From assembly GCA_040381215.1 (NCBI GenBank), contig JBEIHO010000064.1, forward strand, positions 1 through 16,114: a stretch of DNA of 16,114 nt, written 5' to 3'. The position numbers were made by a program, and so were the translations under genes. Positions within the stretch are counted from its first letter, which is position 1. Each line of letters begins with the position of its first letter. The notes beneath the pieces are model-generated. The model saw only the letters and a list, made by a program, of their open reading frames with translations. It had not been told where the DNA came from and made no database searches. Below are positions 1-5,968 of the stretch, in pieces. Source of the stretch: SZUA-430 sp040381215. Its GTDB lineage: Bacteria > Pseudomonadota > Alphaproteobacteria > Micropepsales > Micropepsaceae.

Positions 1-21
1 CGGAAATGTATGGGGCGACAG

Positions 22-1173
22 TCATGGCTTGTAGAACCGCTTGGGCACGAAGGGCATGGGAACGACGCGGGCGGGGAGGACTTGCGTTCTCACCTTGAGG
101 CCGAGCGTGGTGCCGTCCTTTGCATATTGCGGGGACACATAGCCCATGGCGACGGGGCCATTGACGCTGGGGCCGAAGCCGCCTGAAGTCACCCGACCGA
201 CGACGGTGCCGTCGGCGCTGACGATCTCGGCGCCCTCGCGTGCAGGGGCCTTGCCGTCGGGCTTGAGCCCCACGCGCACGCGGCTGGCGCCGTTGAAGAG
301 CTGGTCGAGGATGCGCGCGTCGCCGGGGAATCCCTTCTCGAGCTTGCGGCGCTTGGAGATGGCCCAGACAAGATCGGCTTCGACGGGCGTCGTCGCCTCG
401 TCGATGTCGTGGCCATAGAGGCAGAGGCCCGCCTCGAGACGCAGGCTGTCGCGGGCGCCGAGGCCGATGGGCAACACGTTTGCATCGGCCAGCAGGACGC
501 GCGCGAAGGCGGTCGCGATGGTGCCCGGCACCGAGATCTCGTAGCCGTCCTCGCCCGTGTAGCCGGAGCGCGATACGTAGAGCACCTGGCGTTCCCAGGT
601 GAACTTGCGCATCGTCATGAAGAGCATCTTGCCGACGCCGGGCACCACGCGCTCGAGTACCTCGTGGGCCTTGGGGCCCTGAAGTGCAATGAGGGCGCGG
701 TCTTCAAGGCGCTCGACGCGCACGCGGCCCTTCAGCGCGGAGGCGATATGGGCGAAGTCGGCGTCCTTCGTGCCCGCGTTGACGACGAGGAACAGGGTTC
801 CTGCCTCGTCCGCGGCTTCCGGCCTTGTCGCCATCAGGTCATCGCGGATGCCGCCCTGATCGTTCAGCAGCAGGGTGTAGCGGATCTGGCCGGGCTTGAG
901 GCCCTTGATGTCGCCGGGGACCAGCGTCTCGAAGGCGGCGGCGATGTCGTCGTGACCGCCCTTCGCCTCGAGGTGCAGGATCGCCTGGCCCATGTGAGAG
1001 ACGTCGAACAGGCCTGCGGCCGCGCGGGTGTGCAGGTGCTCCTTCAGGATGCCCGTCGGGAACTGCACGGGCATGTCGTAGCCCGCGAACGGGACCATCT
1101 TGCCGCCGAGCTCGGTGTTGAGGGCGAAGAGCGGCGTGCGCTTCAGTGTTTCGTTGGTGGCCGGTTCGGCCAT
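22..1173 (-). CDS. gcvT: Glycine cleavage system T protein (aminomethyltransferase)
   Basis: This is the T protein of the glycine cleavage complex. It takes the aminomethyl group from lipoylated GcvH, releases ammonia and passes the one-carbon unit to tetrahydrofolate in the cytoplasm. The 383-residue product has the family's usual length. The N-terminal folate-binding part contains MVPFAGYDMPVQF (about 26-38) and GLFDVSHMG (54-62). GGIRDDL (108-114) holds the conserved Asp pair that includes the catalytic Asp. The C-terminal part has the family-typical GLGARDSLRLEAGL and ends VPMPFVPKRF. The ATG at 1173 is supported by a strong AGGAAGG Shine-Dalgarno at 1187-1181. A tandem glycine riboswitch lies in its leader, so expression very probably responds to glycine. 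By family habit gcvH and gcvP would follow, beyond the left edge of the window. Confidence 0.98.
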   Translation of the reverse strand: MAEPATNETLKRTPLFALNTELGGKMVPFAGYDMPVQFPTGILKEHLHTRAAAGLFDVSHMGQAILHLEAKGGHDDIAAAFETLVPGDIKGLKPGQIRYTLLLNDQGGIRDDLMATRPEAADEAGTLFLVVNAGTKDADFAHIASALKGRVRVERLEDRALIALQGPKAHEVLERVVPGVGKMLFMTMRKFTWERQVLYVSRSGYTGEDGYEISVPGTIATAFARVLLADANVLPIGLGARDSLRLEAGLCLYGHDIDEATTPVEADLVWAISKRRKLEKGFPGDARILDQLFNGASRVRVGLKPDGKAPAREGAEIVSADGTVVGRVTSGGFGPSVNGPVAMGYVSPQYAKDGTTLGLKVRTQVLPARVVPMPFVPKRFYKP

Positions 1174-1180
1174 GGGCGGT

Positions 1181-1187
1181 CCTTCCT
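1181..1187 (-). promoter_or_regulatory. Ribosome binding site of gcvT
   Basis: AGGAAGG on the minus strand, 7 bases upstream of the ATG at 1173. It is a near-perfect anti-16S match and fixes the gcvT start. Confidence 0.8.
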
Positions 1188-1221
1188 GATCGGCGTCGCG
1201 GGTTGCACCATGTCACCAGAT

Positions 1222-1239
1222 CCGTGCGCTGCCGCACGG
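1222..1239 (-). promoter_or_regulatory. Hairpin between riboswitch and gcvT, candidate expression platform
   Basis: On the minus strand CCGTGCG-GCAG-CGCACGG forms a perfect 7-bp stem with a four-base loop, between the second glycine aptamer and the gcvT ribosome binding site. No U-run follows, so it does not look like a classical intrinsic terminator. It could be part of the expression platform or simply a stable leader hairpin. The structure is seen directly; the role is inferred. Confidence 0.4.
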
Positions 1240-1261
1240 CTCCGTTGCCATCGTGCCCCTG

Positions 1262-1475
1262 CCTGTCATGAGGACCTGAGAGATTTCGCGGCTCGCACCT
1301 GGCGCGCCGCCTACCCCGTCGGTGGGATGATGGCGCGTGGTTGGTGCGCCTCGTCCGCTTTCCAGACTGTCATCGCCTTTGCGGTCCCGGGTGCCTGAGA
1401 GATTCCAGGGCGGTTGCTCCTTCGGCGGCACGGCTTCCCTTGGTCGGGGGCCCTGCTCTCTTCCGCAAAGGGTCG
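1262..1475 (-). ncRNA. Tandem glycine riboswitch upstream of gcvT
   Basis: The minus strand carries two consecutive glycine-aptamer signatures. Aptamer 1 (about 1475-1376) has GGAAGAGAGC at its 5' side, the core GCCGCCGAAGGAGCAA, and GGAATCTCTCAGGC at its 3' side. CCTTTGCGG (1471-1463) and CCGCAAAGG (1384-1376) form a perfect 9-bp P1. Aptamer 2 (about 1371-1262) has CTGGAAAG, the core ACCGACGGGG and AAATCTCTCAGG followed by GACAGGCAGGGG. Tandem glycine aptamers ahead of gcvT are a well-known arrangement (Rfam Glycine family) in which glycine usually turns the cleavage operon on. Aptamer 2 has no P1 as clear as that of aptamer 1. About 90 bases separate the riboswitch from the start codon. Confidence 0.93.
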
Positions 1476-2004
1476 AATGTATGGCCGTTCCGCCCGTCGC
1501 CTCCCGGCGGGTGCGGATCGTTGGGCGGACAGTGGCGGGCAGCCTGTCGAGAGTCAACGCGGCGAGGTGGGTTATTCTGGGGGTTCGCGCGCCGGGGCCG
1601 GACAGTGGCACCCGCTAAGGGTTGTCCGGCAAACCCCTGCAGGGGGATGGCGTCGGGGCGTTTTCTCTCGAGAGGCGTAGGGTTATCGCCTGTCGGGCGA
1701 CTGACCCGGCCAGGCTTTCTTGCCTGAGACGAGAAACGTGTCCTTTGCGTGCGACGCCTTGGGGAATCAGCCGTGGATTGCAGCGGTCGCATTGCCATTT
1801 GGGGCTGGTCCCTCTCTAATTTGGGGAACCGGCCGGGGGGCAGGAACGTGCAGCGCGCGAAAACGCGTGCGCCGGCCCCTCTGCATGCCGGAGAAGCGGG
1901 AAGTGGCTGCCGGCATGTCGCTCGGACATAACGCATCGTACGCGCGCCCAGGGCCTCTCGAGGCCCCTTGCATCCGCGCGCGCGCGAACGGGAGCGCCTG
2001 AGCC
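1476..2004. other. Gene-free structured intergenic region between gcvT leader and the 2005 gene
   Basis: No convincing protein gene is present. The open frames here, including one on the minus strand at 1370-1936, run through the riboswitch and have no recognisable content. The promoter of the gcvT leader must lie near 1490-1560 (minus): a TTGACT -35-like hexamer sits at 1557-1552, but no good -10 follows. Inverted repeats are dense: 1598-1604/1623-1629, a 12-bp palindrome at 1634-1645, a branched structure at 1659-1738, 1853-1859/1864-1870 with an AAAA loop, 1884-1891/1910-1917 (8 bp perfect), and 1951-1956/1961-1966. It may encode a small RNA or a long 5' leader; high G+C also produces hairpins by chance. 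Confidence 0.5.
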
Positions 2005-2829
2005 ATGGCAGGTCCCAGCGGTACGAAACTCATCGACCTGCACATGACGGATCGCGGGCAGACCACGGAGATGCAAAGCCCGAGCCGCAAGGTGGGTTCG
2101 GATTCGGATTTCCGAAAAACCGTCGACAAGGCGGCGCGGGACTGGTCCAAGAAACGCGCCAACGTCGTGCCCGGAATTCTGCTCCTGGGCCTCAACGGCG
2201 CCGTGATGGGTGCAGCCCTTGTCGCTGCCGACTTGATTGTGAAATACCTGCGCGGGGCTGGCGTTGATGTGCTGTCACTGTTGCCGTCACCGCTCGCGGA
2301 CATCGGGCCCGTCGGCCTGACCATTGCCTTCGCCATCCTTGTTGCCGTGGTGCTGGTTGCCGGCATGGAGGCTTCGGGTCTCATGCGCACCTTGCGCGCG
2401 CCGATCAAGTTCGATGACCCGTTGGAGCTGCCGAAGGACGCAAGCTTCGCGTCAGTCATGAAGATCAAGCCCGAGCATATCCATTTCGGCAATCTGCCCG
2501 TGAGTTACGACGTGACGGAGAAAGGCCTGCTCATCCGCTCGCTTGGTGACCGGTTTGTCGCCGTGCTGGCGATCACGCCGGACACAAAGGTGAAGCTTGC
2601 GCCGGAAGGCATCAGCGCTGCGTACAGGGGATGGTATGGTGACAATGTCACGCCGCCCCTGATCGTTGAGGTCGAAGACGCGGCCTATCACTCAAAGCTT
2701 TTGATTTCAGGCCTTCATTTCGAAACGCCGGGAGCGGACGGCCCACACAGCCTGAAACGGGCTGAAGCGTTCATGACCGCCCTGGGCGACGTTCCCAATC
2801 CTGCACCTGGAGACCCTCATGACCACTGA
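2005..2829 (+). CDS. Two-helix membrane protein of unknown function
   Basis: I do not recognise this 274-residue protein. It has a hydrophilic N-terminus of about 50 residues containing the charged stretch DKAARDWSKKRAN. Two predicted transmembrane segments follow, at about 54-79 and 99-120. A soluble C-terminal domain of about 150 residues is rich in beta-type sequence, with short motifs such as GLLIRSLGDRFVAVLAI and a PNPAPGDPHDH tail. The topology suggests an inner-membrane protein with both termini on the same side. The ATG at 2005 has GGGAG 10 bases upstream; in-frame ATGs at 2044 and 2071 are alternatives. Its last 11 bases overlap the start of the MAPEG gene, so the two are probably co-transcribed and translationally coupled. 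This makes a membrane-related role likely but does not define it. Confidence 0.8.
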   Translation: MAGPSGTKLIDLHMTDRGQTTEMQSPSRKVGSDSDFRKTVDKAARDWSKKRANVVPGILLLGLNGAVMGAALVAADLIVKYLRGAGVDVLSLLPSPLADIGPVGLTIAFAILVAVVLVAGMEASGLMRTLRAPIKFDDPLELPKDASFASVMKIKPEHIHFGNLPVSYDVTEKGLLIRSLGDRFVAVLAITPDTKVKLAPEGISAAYRGWYGDNVTPPLIVEVEDAAYHSKLLISGLHFETPGADGPHSLKRAEAFMTALGDVPNPAPGDPHDH

Positions 2830-3277
2830 ACTTGCGATGGCGGTTGCCATCATCGTGCTGGGCCTCGTGCAGCTTGTGCTGGCGGCGCTCGAGTTCCGCC
2901 GCGTGCACGGTGTGCATTATGCGAATACGGCGATGGACAAGGCCCCGGCCAAGCCTGATTCCGCCTTGCTTGGACGGCTTTCGCGCGCGCAGCGCAATCT
3001 GATGGAGACAGCGCCCTTCTTCATCGGGCTTTGCATCATCATTGCGATGGCGGGACTGAGTTCGCCGGTGACGCAGAGCGCGGCCGTGATCTTTGTTGCG
3101 GCGCGCATTGTCTATTTCCCGCTCTACGCGCTGGGCGTGCCCTATCTCAGGGGCATGGTGTGGCTGGTGTCCTTCATCGCGCTGTGCGCAATGACGGCTG
3201 GCGTCGCGGCGACCATCGACTGGATGGCGATGGTGGAGCCGACGGTGGCCTGGGTGAAGGCGCTGCCGGGCGCCTGA
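2819..3277 (+). CDS. MAPEG family membrane protein
   Basis: This 152-residue protein has four predicted membrane helices (about 5-25, 62-80, 87-105 and 112-134). It carries the MAPEG-type pattern RAQRNLMETAPFF (56-68) at the start of helix 2 and AARIVYFPLYALGVPYLRG (about 94-112). MAPEG proteins (membrane-associated proteins in eicosanoid and glutathione metabolism) include microsomal glutathione S-transferases. Bacterial members are mostly uncharacterised inner-membrane proteins, so a glutathione-linked detoxification role is possible but not shown. The ATG at 2819 has GGAG 6 bases upstream and lies inside the end of the preceding gene (11-base overlap), which indicates coupled expression. 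The length is typical of the bacterial family. Confidence 0.9.
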   Translation: MTTELAMAVAIIVLGLVQLVLAALEFRRVHGVHYANTAMDKAPAKPDSALLGRLSRAQRNLMETAPFFIGLCIIIAMAGLSSPVTQSAAVIFVAARIVYFPLYALGVPYLRGMVWLVSFIALCAMTAGVAATIDWMAMVEPTVAWVKALPGA

Positions 3278-3304
3278 GGGCGCGGTCTCGATCGACGGGG
3301 GTTG

Positions 3305-3367
3305 CCCCCTCCACCATCGATGCGCGATGGTCCCCCTCCCCCGCTGGCGCAGGGTATGACAATACGG
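3305..3367 (+). repeat. Palindromic dispersed repeat, copy 1
   Basis: A 63-bp element running from CCCCCTCC to GACAATACGG. It contains the hairpin ACCATCG(3313-3319)/CGATGGT(3325-3331) followed by a decayed second hairpin. It matches the copy at 3934-3996 at 58 of 63 positions with no gaps. It lies between the MAPEG gene and the small secreted-protein gene. Confidence 0.85.
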
Positions 3368-3391
3368 GCAGACAAATTGAGGGAGAATCGG

Positions 3392-3904
3392 ATGAAACGT
3401 GTGATGACGGCGGCGCTGGCCGTGGTTGGGCTTGTGGCAACCGCTGAGGCCCAGCAATGGCGCACGGAACCGCTGGGTGGTCCGGCGGGATGGGCGATGC
3501 TTTCGCTCGGCGATATCTTTGCCGAACCGGACACGGCGGCCGTCCGGATTCGTTACGAGAAGATTCCGTTGGGCTTCATGTATGGCTGCGACCGCGGCCA
3601 GTCCCTTTCGGTGTGGTGGCGCCCGTCTCGGCCGCTCCAGGCTGCGGCAGGATCAAACGTGGCTGTCACCCTGAGCATCAATGGCACGCGGGTCGATGGA
3701 CCCATGATGCAGCTAAACAATGAAGGGGTATTGGTGTTGGTTGATGCGTCGGGCGGCGCGGCGGGTCGCATCGTGAAAGGCATCGATGCAGCCCGCAAGG
3801 GCGTGCTCGCGATCAGCGGAGGAGGCGTGAGCGACAGCGTGCCCTTCGACGAGACACTCAATGGCGGGGCCGCTGAGTACGCGCTGGCGGCCTGCGAGAA
3901 TTGA
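3392..3904 (+). CDS. Small secreted protein of unknown function
   Basis: I do not recognise this 170-residue protein. Residues 1-20 form a clear Sec signal peptide (MKRVMTAALAVVGLVATAEA), with cleavage expected before QQW, so the mature protein should be periplasmic or exported. The mature part has two cysteines (66 and 168), which could form one disulfide. It has alternating hydrophobic stretches such as NVAVTLSING and EGVLVLVDASGG that suggest a beta-rich fold. The ATG at 3392 is chosen over an in-frame upstream start at 3302 because AGGGAG lies 6 bases before it, the signal peptide begins there, and the extension would translate repeat DNA. Copies of a palindromic repeat sit immediately on both sides. 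Confidence 0.8.
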   Translation: MKRVMTAALAVVGLVATAEAQQWRTEPLGGPAGWAMLSLGDIFAEPDTAAVRIRYEKIPLGFMYGCDRGQSLSVWWRPSRPLQAAAGSNVAVTLSINGTRVDGPMMQLNNEGVLVLVDASGGAAGRIVKGIDAARKGVLAISGGGVSDSVPFDETLNGGAAEYALAACEN

Positions 3905-3933
3905 GTGGTGGCGGCGGTGCATGGCGGCGGTGA

Positions 3934-3996
3934 CCCCCTCCACCATCGCTGCGCGATGGTCCCCCTCCCCCGCTGACGCGGGGGAGGACAATACGG
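3934..3996 (+). repeat. Palindromic dispersed repeat, copy 2 (most complete)
   Basis: This copy has two perfect hairpins. The first is ACCATCG(3942-3948)/CGATGGT(3954-3960) with loop CTGCG. The second is CCTCCCCCGC(3964-3973)/GCGGGGGAGG(3978-3987), a 10-bp stem with loop TGAC. It is nearly identical to the copy at 3305-3367 and has the same length and end sequence GACAATACGG. Confidence 0.88.
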
Positions 3997-4000
3997 TGGG

Positions 4001-4041
4001 CGCTGCGCGATGGTCCCCCTGCCCCGCTATCGCGGTGGAGG
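4001..4041 (+). repeat. Palindromic dispersed repeat, copy 3 (partial)
   Basis: A truncated copy directly after copy 2. It starts in the loop of the first hairpin (CGCTGCGCGATGGT) and keeps the second hairpin as CCTGCCCCGC/GCGGTGGAGG with 8 of 10 pairs. It appears to be a partial tandem duplication. Confidence 0.7.
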
Positions 4042-4061
4042 AGGCGTCATGAGAGGCGGGA

Positions 4062-5894
4062 TCACATTCGGTCCGGTATCTCGATGCCGAGCAGGTCTAG
4101 GAGTGTTTCCAGTTCGCGCAGCGTGAGGCGGCAGAGGGAGAGCCACTGCGTGCGGCGCGTGGCGTCGGGTTCGCTCAGGATGTGATGGGCGGCGTAGAAG
4201 CGGCTGAAGGCTTGCGCGAGTTCGAAGGCGAAGGCGCATAGGATGTTGGGCGCGCGCTTGGCGATGGCCTGGTCGATCGTGTGCGGCAGGCGGTCGAGGG
4301 TGAGCATGAGGGCGCGTTCAGCGTCGGAGAGAGAGGCCCCCTCCACCGGCTTCGCGGGGGATGAAATTACTCCTCCACCATCGCTGTGCGATGGTCCCCC
4401 TCCTCGACTGTCGTCGAGGAGGACAGGCGCGGGGTCGGCCTTCTTCAGGAGGCTCTTGATGCGGACGGCGGCGTATTGGAGGTAGGGGCCGGTTTCGCCT
4501 TCGAACCTGGTGAAGCGCGTCAGGTCGAAGATGTAGTTGGTCAGCCGGTGGTTCGACAGGTCGGCGAACTTGATGGCGGCGAGGCCTACTTTGCGGGCGA
4601 TTTCCTGGCGCTCGGCTTCCGGGTATTCGGTGGCGAGGCCGGCCTCATTGAGGCGTGCGAGGGCCTCCTGGCGGGCCTGTTCGATCAGGTCGTGGAGCTT
4701 CACGACGCCACCGGCGCGGGTCTTGAACGGCTTGCCGTCGGGACCGTTGACGGTGCCGAAACCGACATGCTCGAGTTCCGACTTGCCGGCGAGGCCCGTC
4801 TTCCGCGCACCGCGAAAGACCTTTTCGAAATGATCGTGCTGGGGCTGGCCCACCACGTACAGCATCAGGTCCGGATCGACGGTGCGCACGCGGTCGACAA
4901 TGGTCGCGAGGTCCGTTGTTTCATAGAGGGCGGCGCCGTCGGACTTCTGGACGATGAGCGGCGGCAATTCCTTCTTGTCCGTGGGCTCGCCGATGCGCAC
5001 GACGAGCGCGCCTTCGCTCTCTTCGGCAAAGCCGCGGGCCTTGAGATCGGCCACCATGGGGGCGACGATGTGGTCGACGTCGCTTTCGCCCTTCCACCAG
5101 TCGAACTCGACGCCAAGCGCCGAGAACTCGCGCCGAACGCCCTCGAAGGAGACGGCGCGGAAGTGCTCCCACAAGGCGCGGTAGCCGGGGCGTCCGGCCT
5201 GGAGCTCGGCGGTTGCCTTGCGGGCTTCTTCCAGACGCGCGGGGTCTGCCTTGCAGGCGGCCGAGGCGCGCGGATAGAGCACCTCGAGGTCATCCATCGT
5301 GACCGGCGACGTCGCGGGATAGGGGCCTGTCAGCGCGGCATCGAAATAGGGAAGATCGGGCTTCTCGCGCCTGAGTTCGGTGATGAGCTGGCCCATCTGC
5401 AGGCCCCAGTCGCCGAAATGCACGTCGCCGATCACCCTGTCCCCGACAAAGCGGTAGAGGCGCTTGAGGGCATCACCGATGATGAGCGAGCGCAGGTGGC
5501 CCACATGCATGGTCTTGGCGATGTTGGGGCCGCCGTAATCGATGATGACGGTCCGCGGCGTGGCACTGGCCGGCACGCCGCAGCGCGGGTCGTCGCGCAG
5601 GGCCGCGAGATGGGCCGCAATGGCGGTGTCCGTCAGGCTGATGTTGATGAAGCCAGGGCCAGCGATCTCGAGCCTGGCAAAGCGAGGGTCGGCTTGCAGC
5701 CGCGCGAGTACCTTCTCGGCGATGGCGCGGGGGTTGGCCTTGGCGGCCTTGGCCGCGGCAAGCGCGCCGTTGCACTGGAACTGCGCGAGGTCCGGCCGGT
5801 CGGACGTGGTGACGTGGCCGTGGACGGGATCGAGCCCCTCGGCGGTGAAGGCCTCTGCTGCGAGGCCGGACAGGATTTTCGTGAGCGATGCCAT
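4062..5894 (-). CDS. argS: Arginyl-tRNA synthetase with an in-frame repeat insertion
   Basis: This is a class I aminoacyl-tRNA synthetase that charges tRNA-Arg in the cytoplasm. Of its 610 residues, about 1-90 are the N-terminal tRNA D-loop recognition domain, with PGFINISL at 80-87. The HIGH motif is HVGH (130-133) within GPNIAKTMHVGHLRS. The catalytic domain includes FGDWGLQMGQL (160-170). A relaxed KMSKS-type loop GKPFKTRAGG (387-396) is usual for this enzyme. The C-terminal DALR anticodon-binding domain runs from about 440 and ends with the usual hydrophobic IEIPDRM. Residues about 489-522 are glycine-, serine- and proline-rich and are translated from repeat DNA at 4337-4425, making the protein slightly long for the family. 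No clear Shine-Dalgarno precedes the ATG; a 16-bp palindrome lies just upstream. Confidence 0.97.
   Translation of the reverse strand: MASLTKILSGLAAEAFTAEGLDPVHGHVTTSDRPDLAQFQCNGALAAAKAAKANPRAIAEKVLARLQADPRFARLEIAGPGFINISLTDTAIAAHLAALRDDPRCGVPASATPRTVIIDYGGPNIAKTMHVGHLRSLIIGDALKRLYRFVGDRVIGDVHFGDWGLQMGQLITELRREKPDLPYFDAALTGPYPATSPVTMDDLEVLYPRASAACKADPARLEEARKATAELQAGRPGYRALWEHFRAVSFEGVRREFSALGVEFDWWKGESDVDHIVAPMVADLKARGFAEESEGALVVRIGEPTDKKELPPLIVQKSDGAALYETTDLATIVDRVRTVDPDLMLYVVGQPQHDHFEKVFRGARKTGLAGKSELEHVGFGTVNGPDGKPFKTRAGGVVKLHDLIEQARQEALARLNEAGLATEYPEAERQEIARKVGLAAIKFADLSNHRLTNYIFDLTRFTRFEGETGPYLQYAAVRIKSLLKKADPAPVLLDDSRGGGPSHSDGGGVISSPAKPVEGASLSDAERALMLTLDRLPHTIDQAIAKRAPNILCAFAFELAQAFSRFYAAHHILSEPDATRRTQWLSLCRLTLRELETLLDLLGIEIPDRM
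4337..4361 (+). repeat. Related half-element inside argS
   Basis: CCCCCTCCACCGGCTTCGCGG and the following GGG bring together a CCCCC arm and a GGGGG arm. The first eleven bases match the start of the 63-bp repeats. It abuts repeat copy 4 and belongs to the same inserted segment of the argS reading frame. Confidence 0.5.
4372..4425 (+). repeat. Palindromic dispersed repeat, copy 4, inside argS
   Basis: This copy has both hairpins: ACCATCG(4377-4383)/CGATGGT(4389-4395), then CCTCCTCGAC(4399-4408)/GTCGAGGAGG(4413-4422), a perfect 10-bp stem with loop TGTC. Against copy 2 the second stem differs at three positions in each arm and all three are compensated. It sits antisense within argS and is read through in frame. 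Confidence 0.85.
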
Positions 5895-5917
5895 GGTAGC
5901 GCGGGGTTTAGCGCGGA

Positions 5918-5933
5918 TGACAGGCGCCTGTCA
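5918..5933. promoter_or_regulatory. Perfect 16-bp palindrome upstream of argS
   Basis: TGACAGGCGCCTGTCA is a perfect palindrome. After one mismatched pair it continues with CGG/CCG, giving 24 bases with a single mismatch. It lies 24 bases before the argS start and downstream of the exported-protein gene. It could be an operator, an RNA hairpin ending transcription from 6487, or a leader structure for argS. No T-run follows on the minus strand. Confidence 0.4.
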
Positions 5934-5968
5934 CCCGGACGCTTGGAAGCACGCCCTGACCGGGCTTG

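Larger units (their letters stand above)
3905..4061. other. Convergent intergenic region filled by repeat copies
   Basis: The space between the secreted-protein gene and the end of argS consists largely of two repeat copies. The CCTCCCCCGC/GCGGGGGAGG hairpin of copy 2 could also end transcription from either side, although no T-run follows. No gene is seen here. Confidence 0.6.

Noticed and set aside
1213..1269. Possible 18-codon upstream ORF in the gcvT leader
   Set aside because: The ATG sits in the 3' end of aptamer 2 with no independent ribosome site, and the frame just runs through the 1222-1239 hairpin; nothing supports translation.
409..1398. 329-codon open frame on the + strand over gcvT
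   Set aside because: It lies antisense to gcvT and its riboswitch, has no recognisable content, and is a by-product of high G+C codon use.
1370..1936. 188-codon minus-strand open frame across the intergenic region
   Set aside because: It covers glycine aptamer 1, which is clearly RNA, and has no ribosome site or recognisable content.
3305..4041. CRISPR array from the closely spaced repeats
   Set aside because: Copies are unevenly spaced, one gap contains a gene, copies vary in length, and there are no uniform spacers or cas genes.
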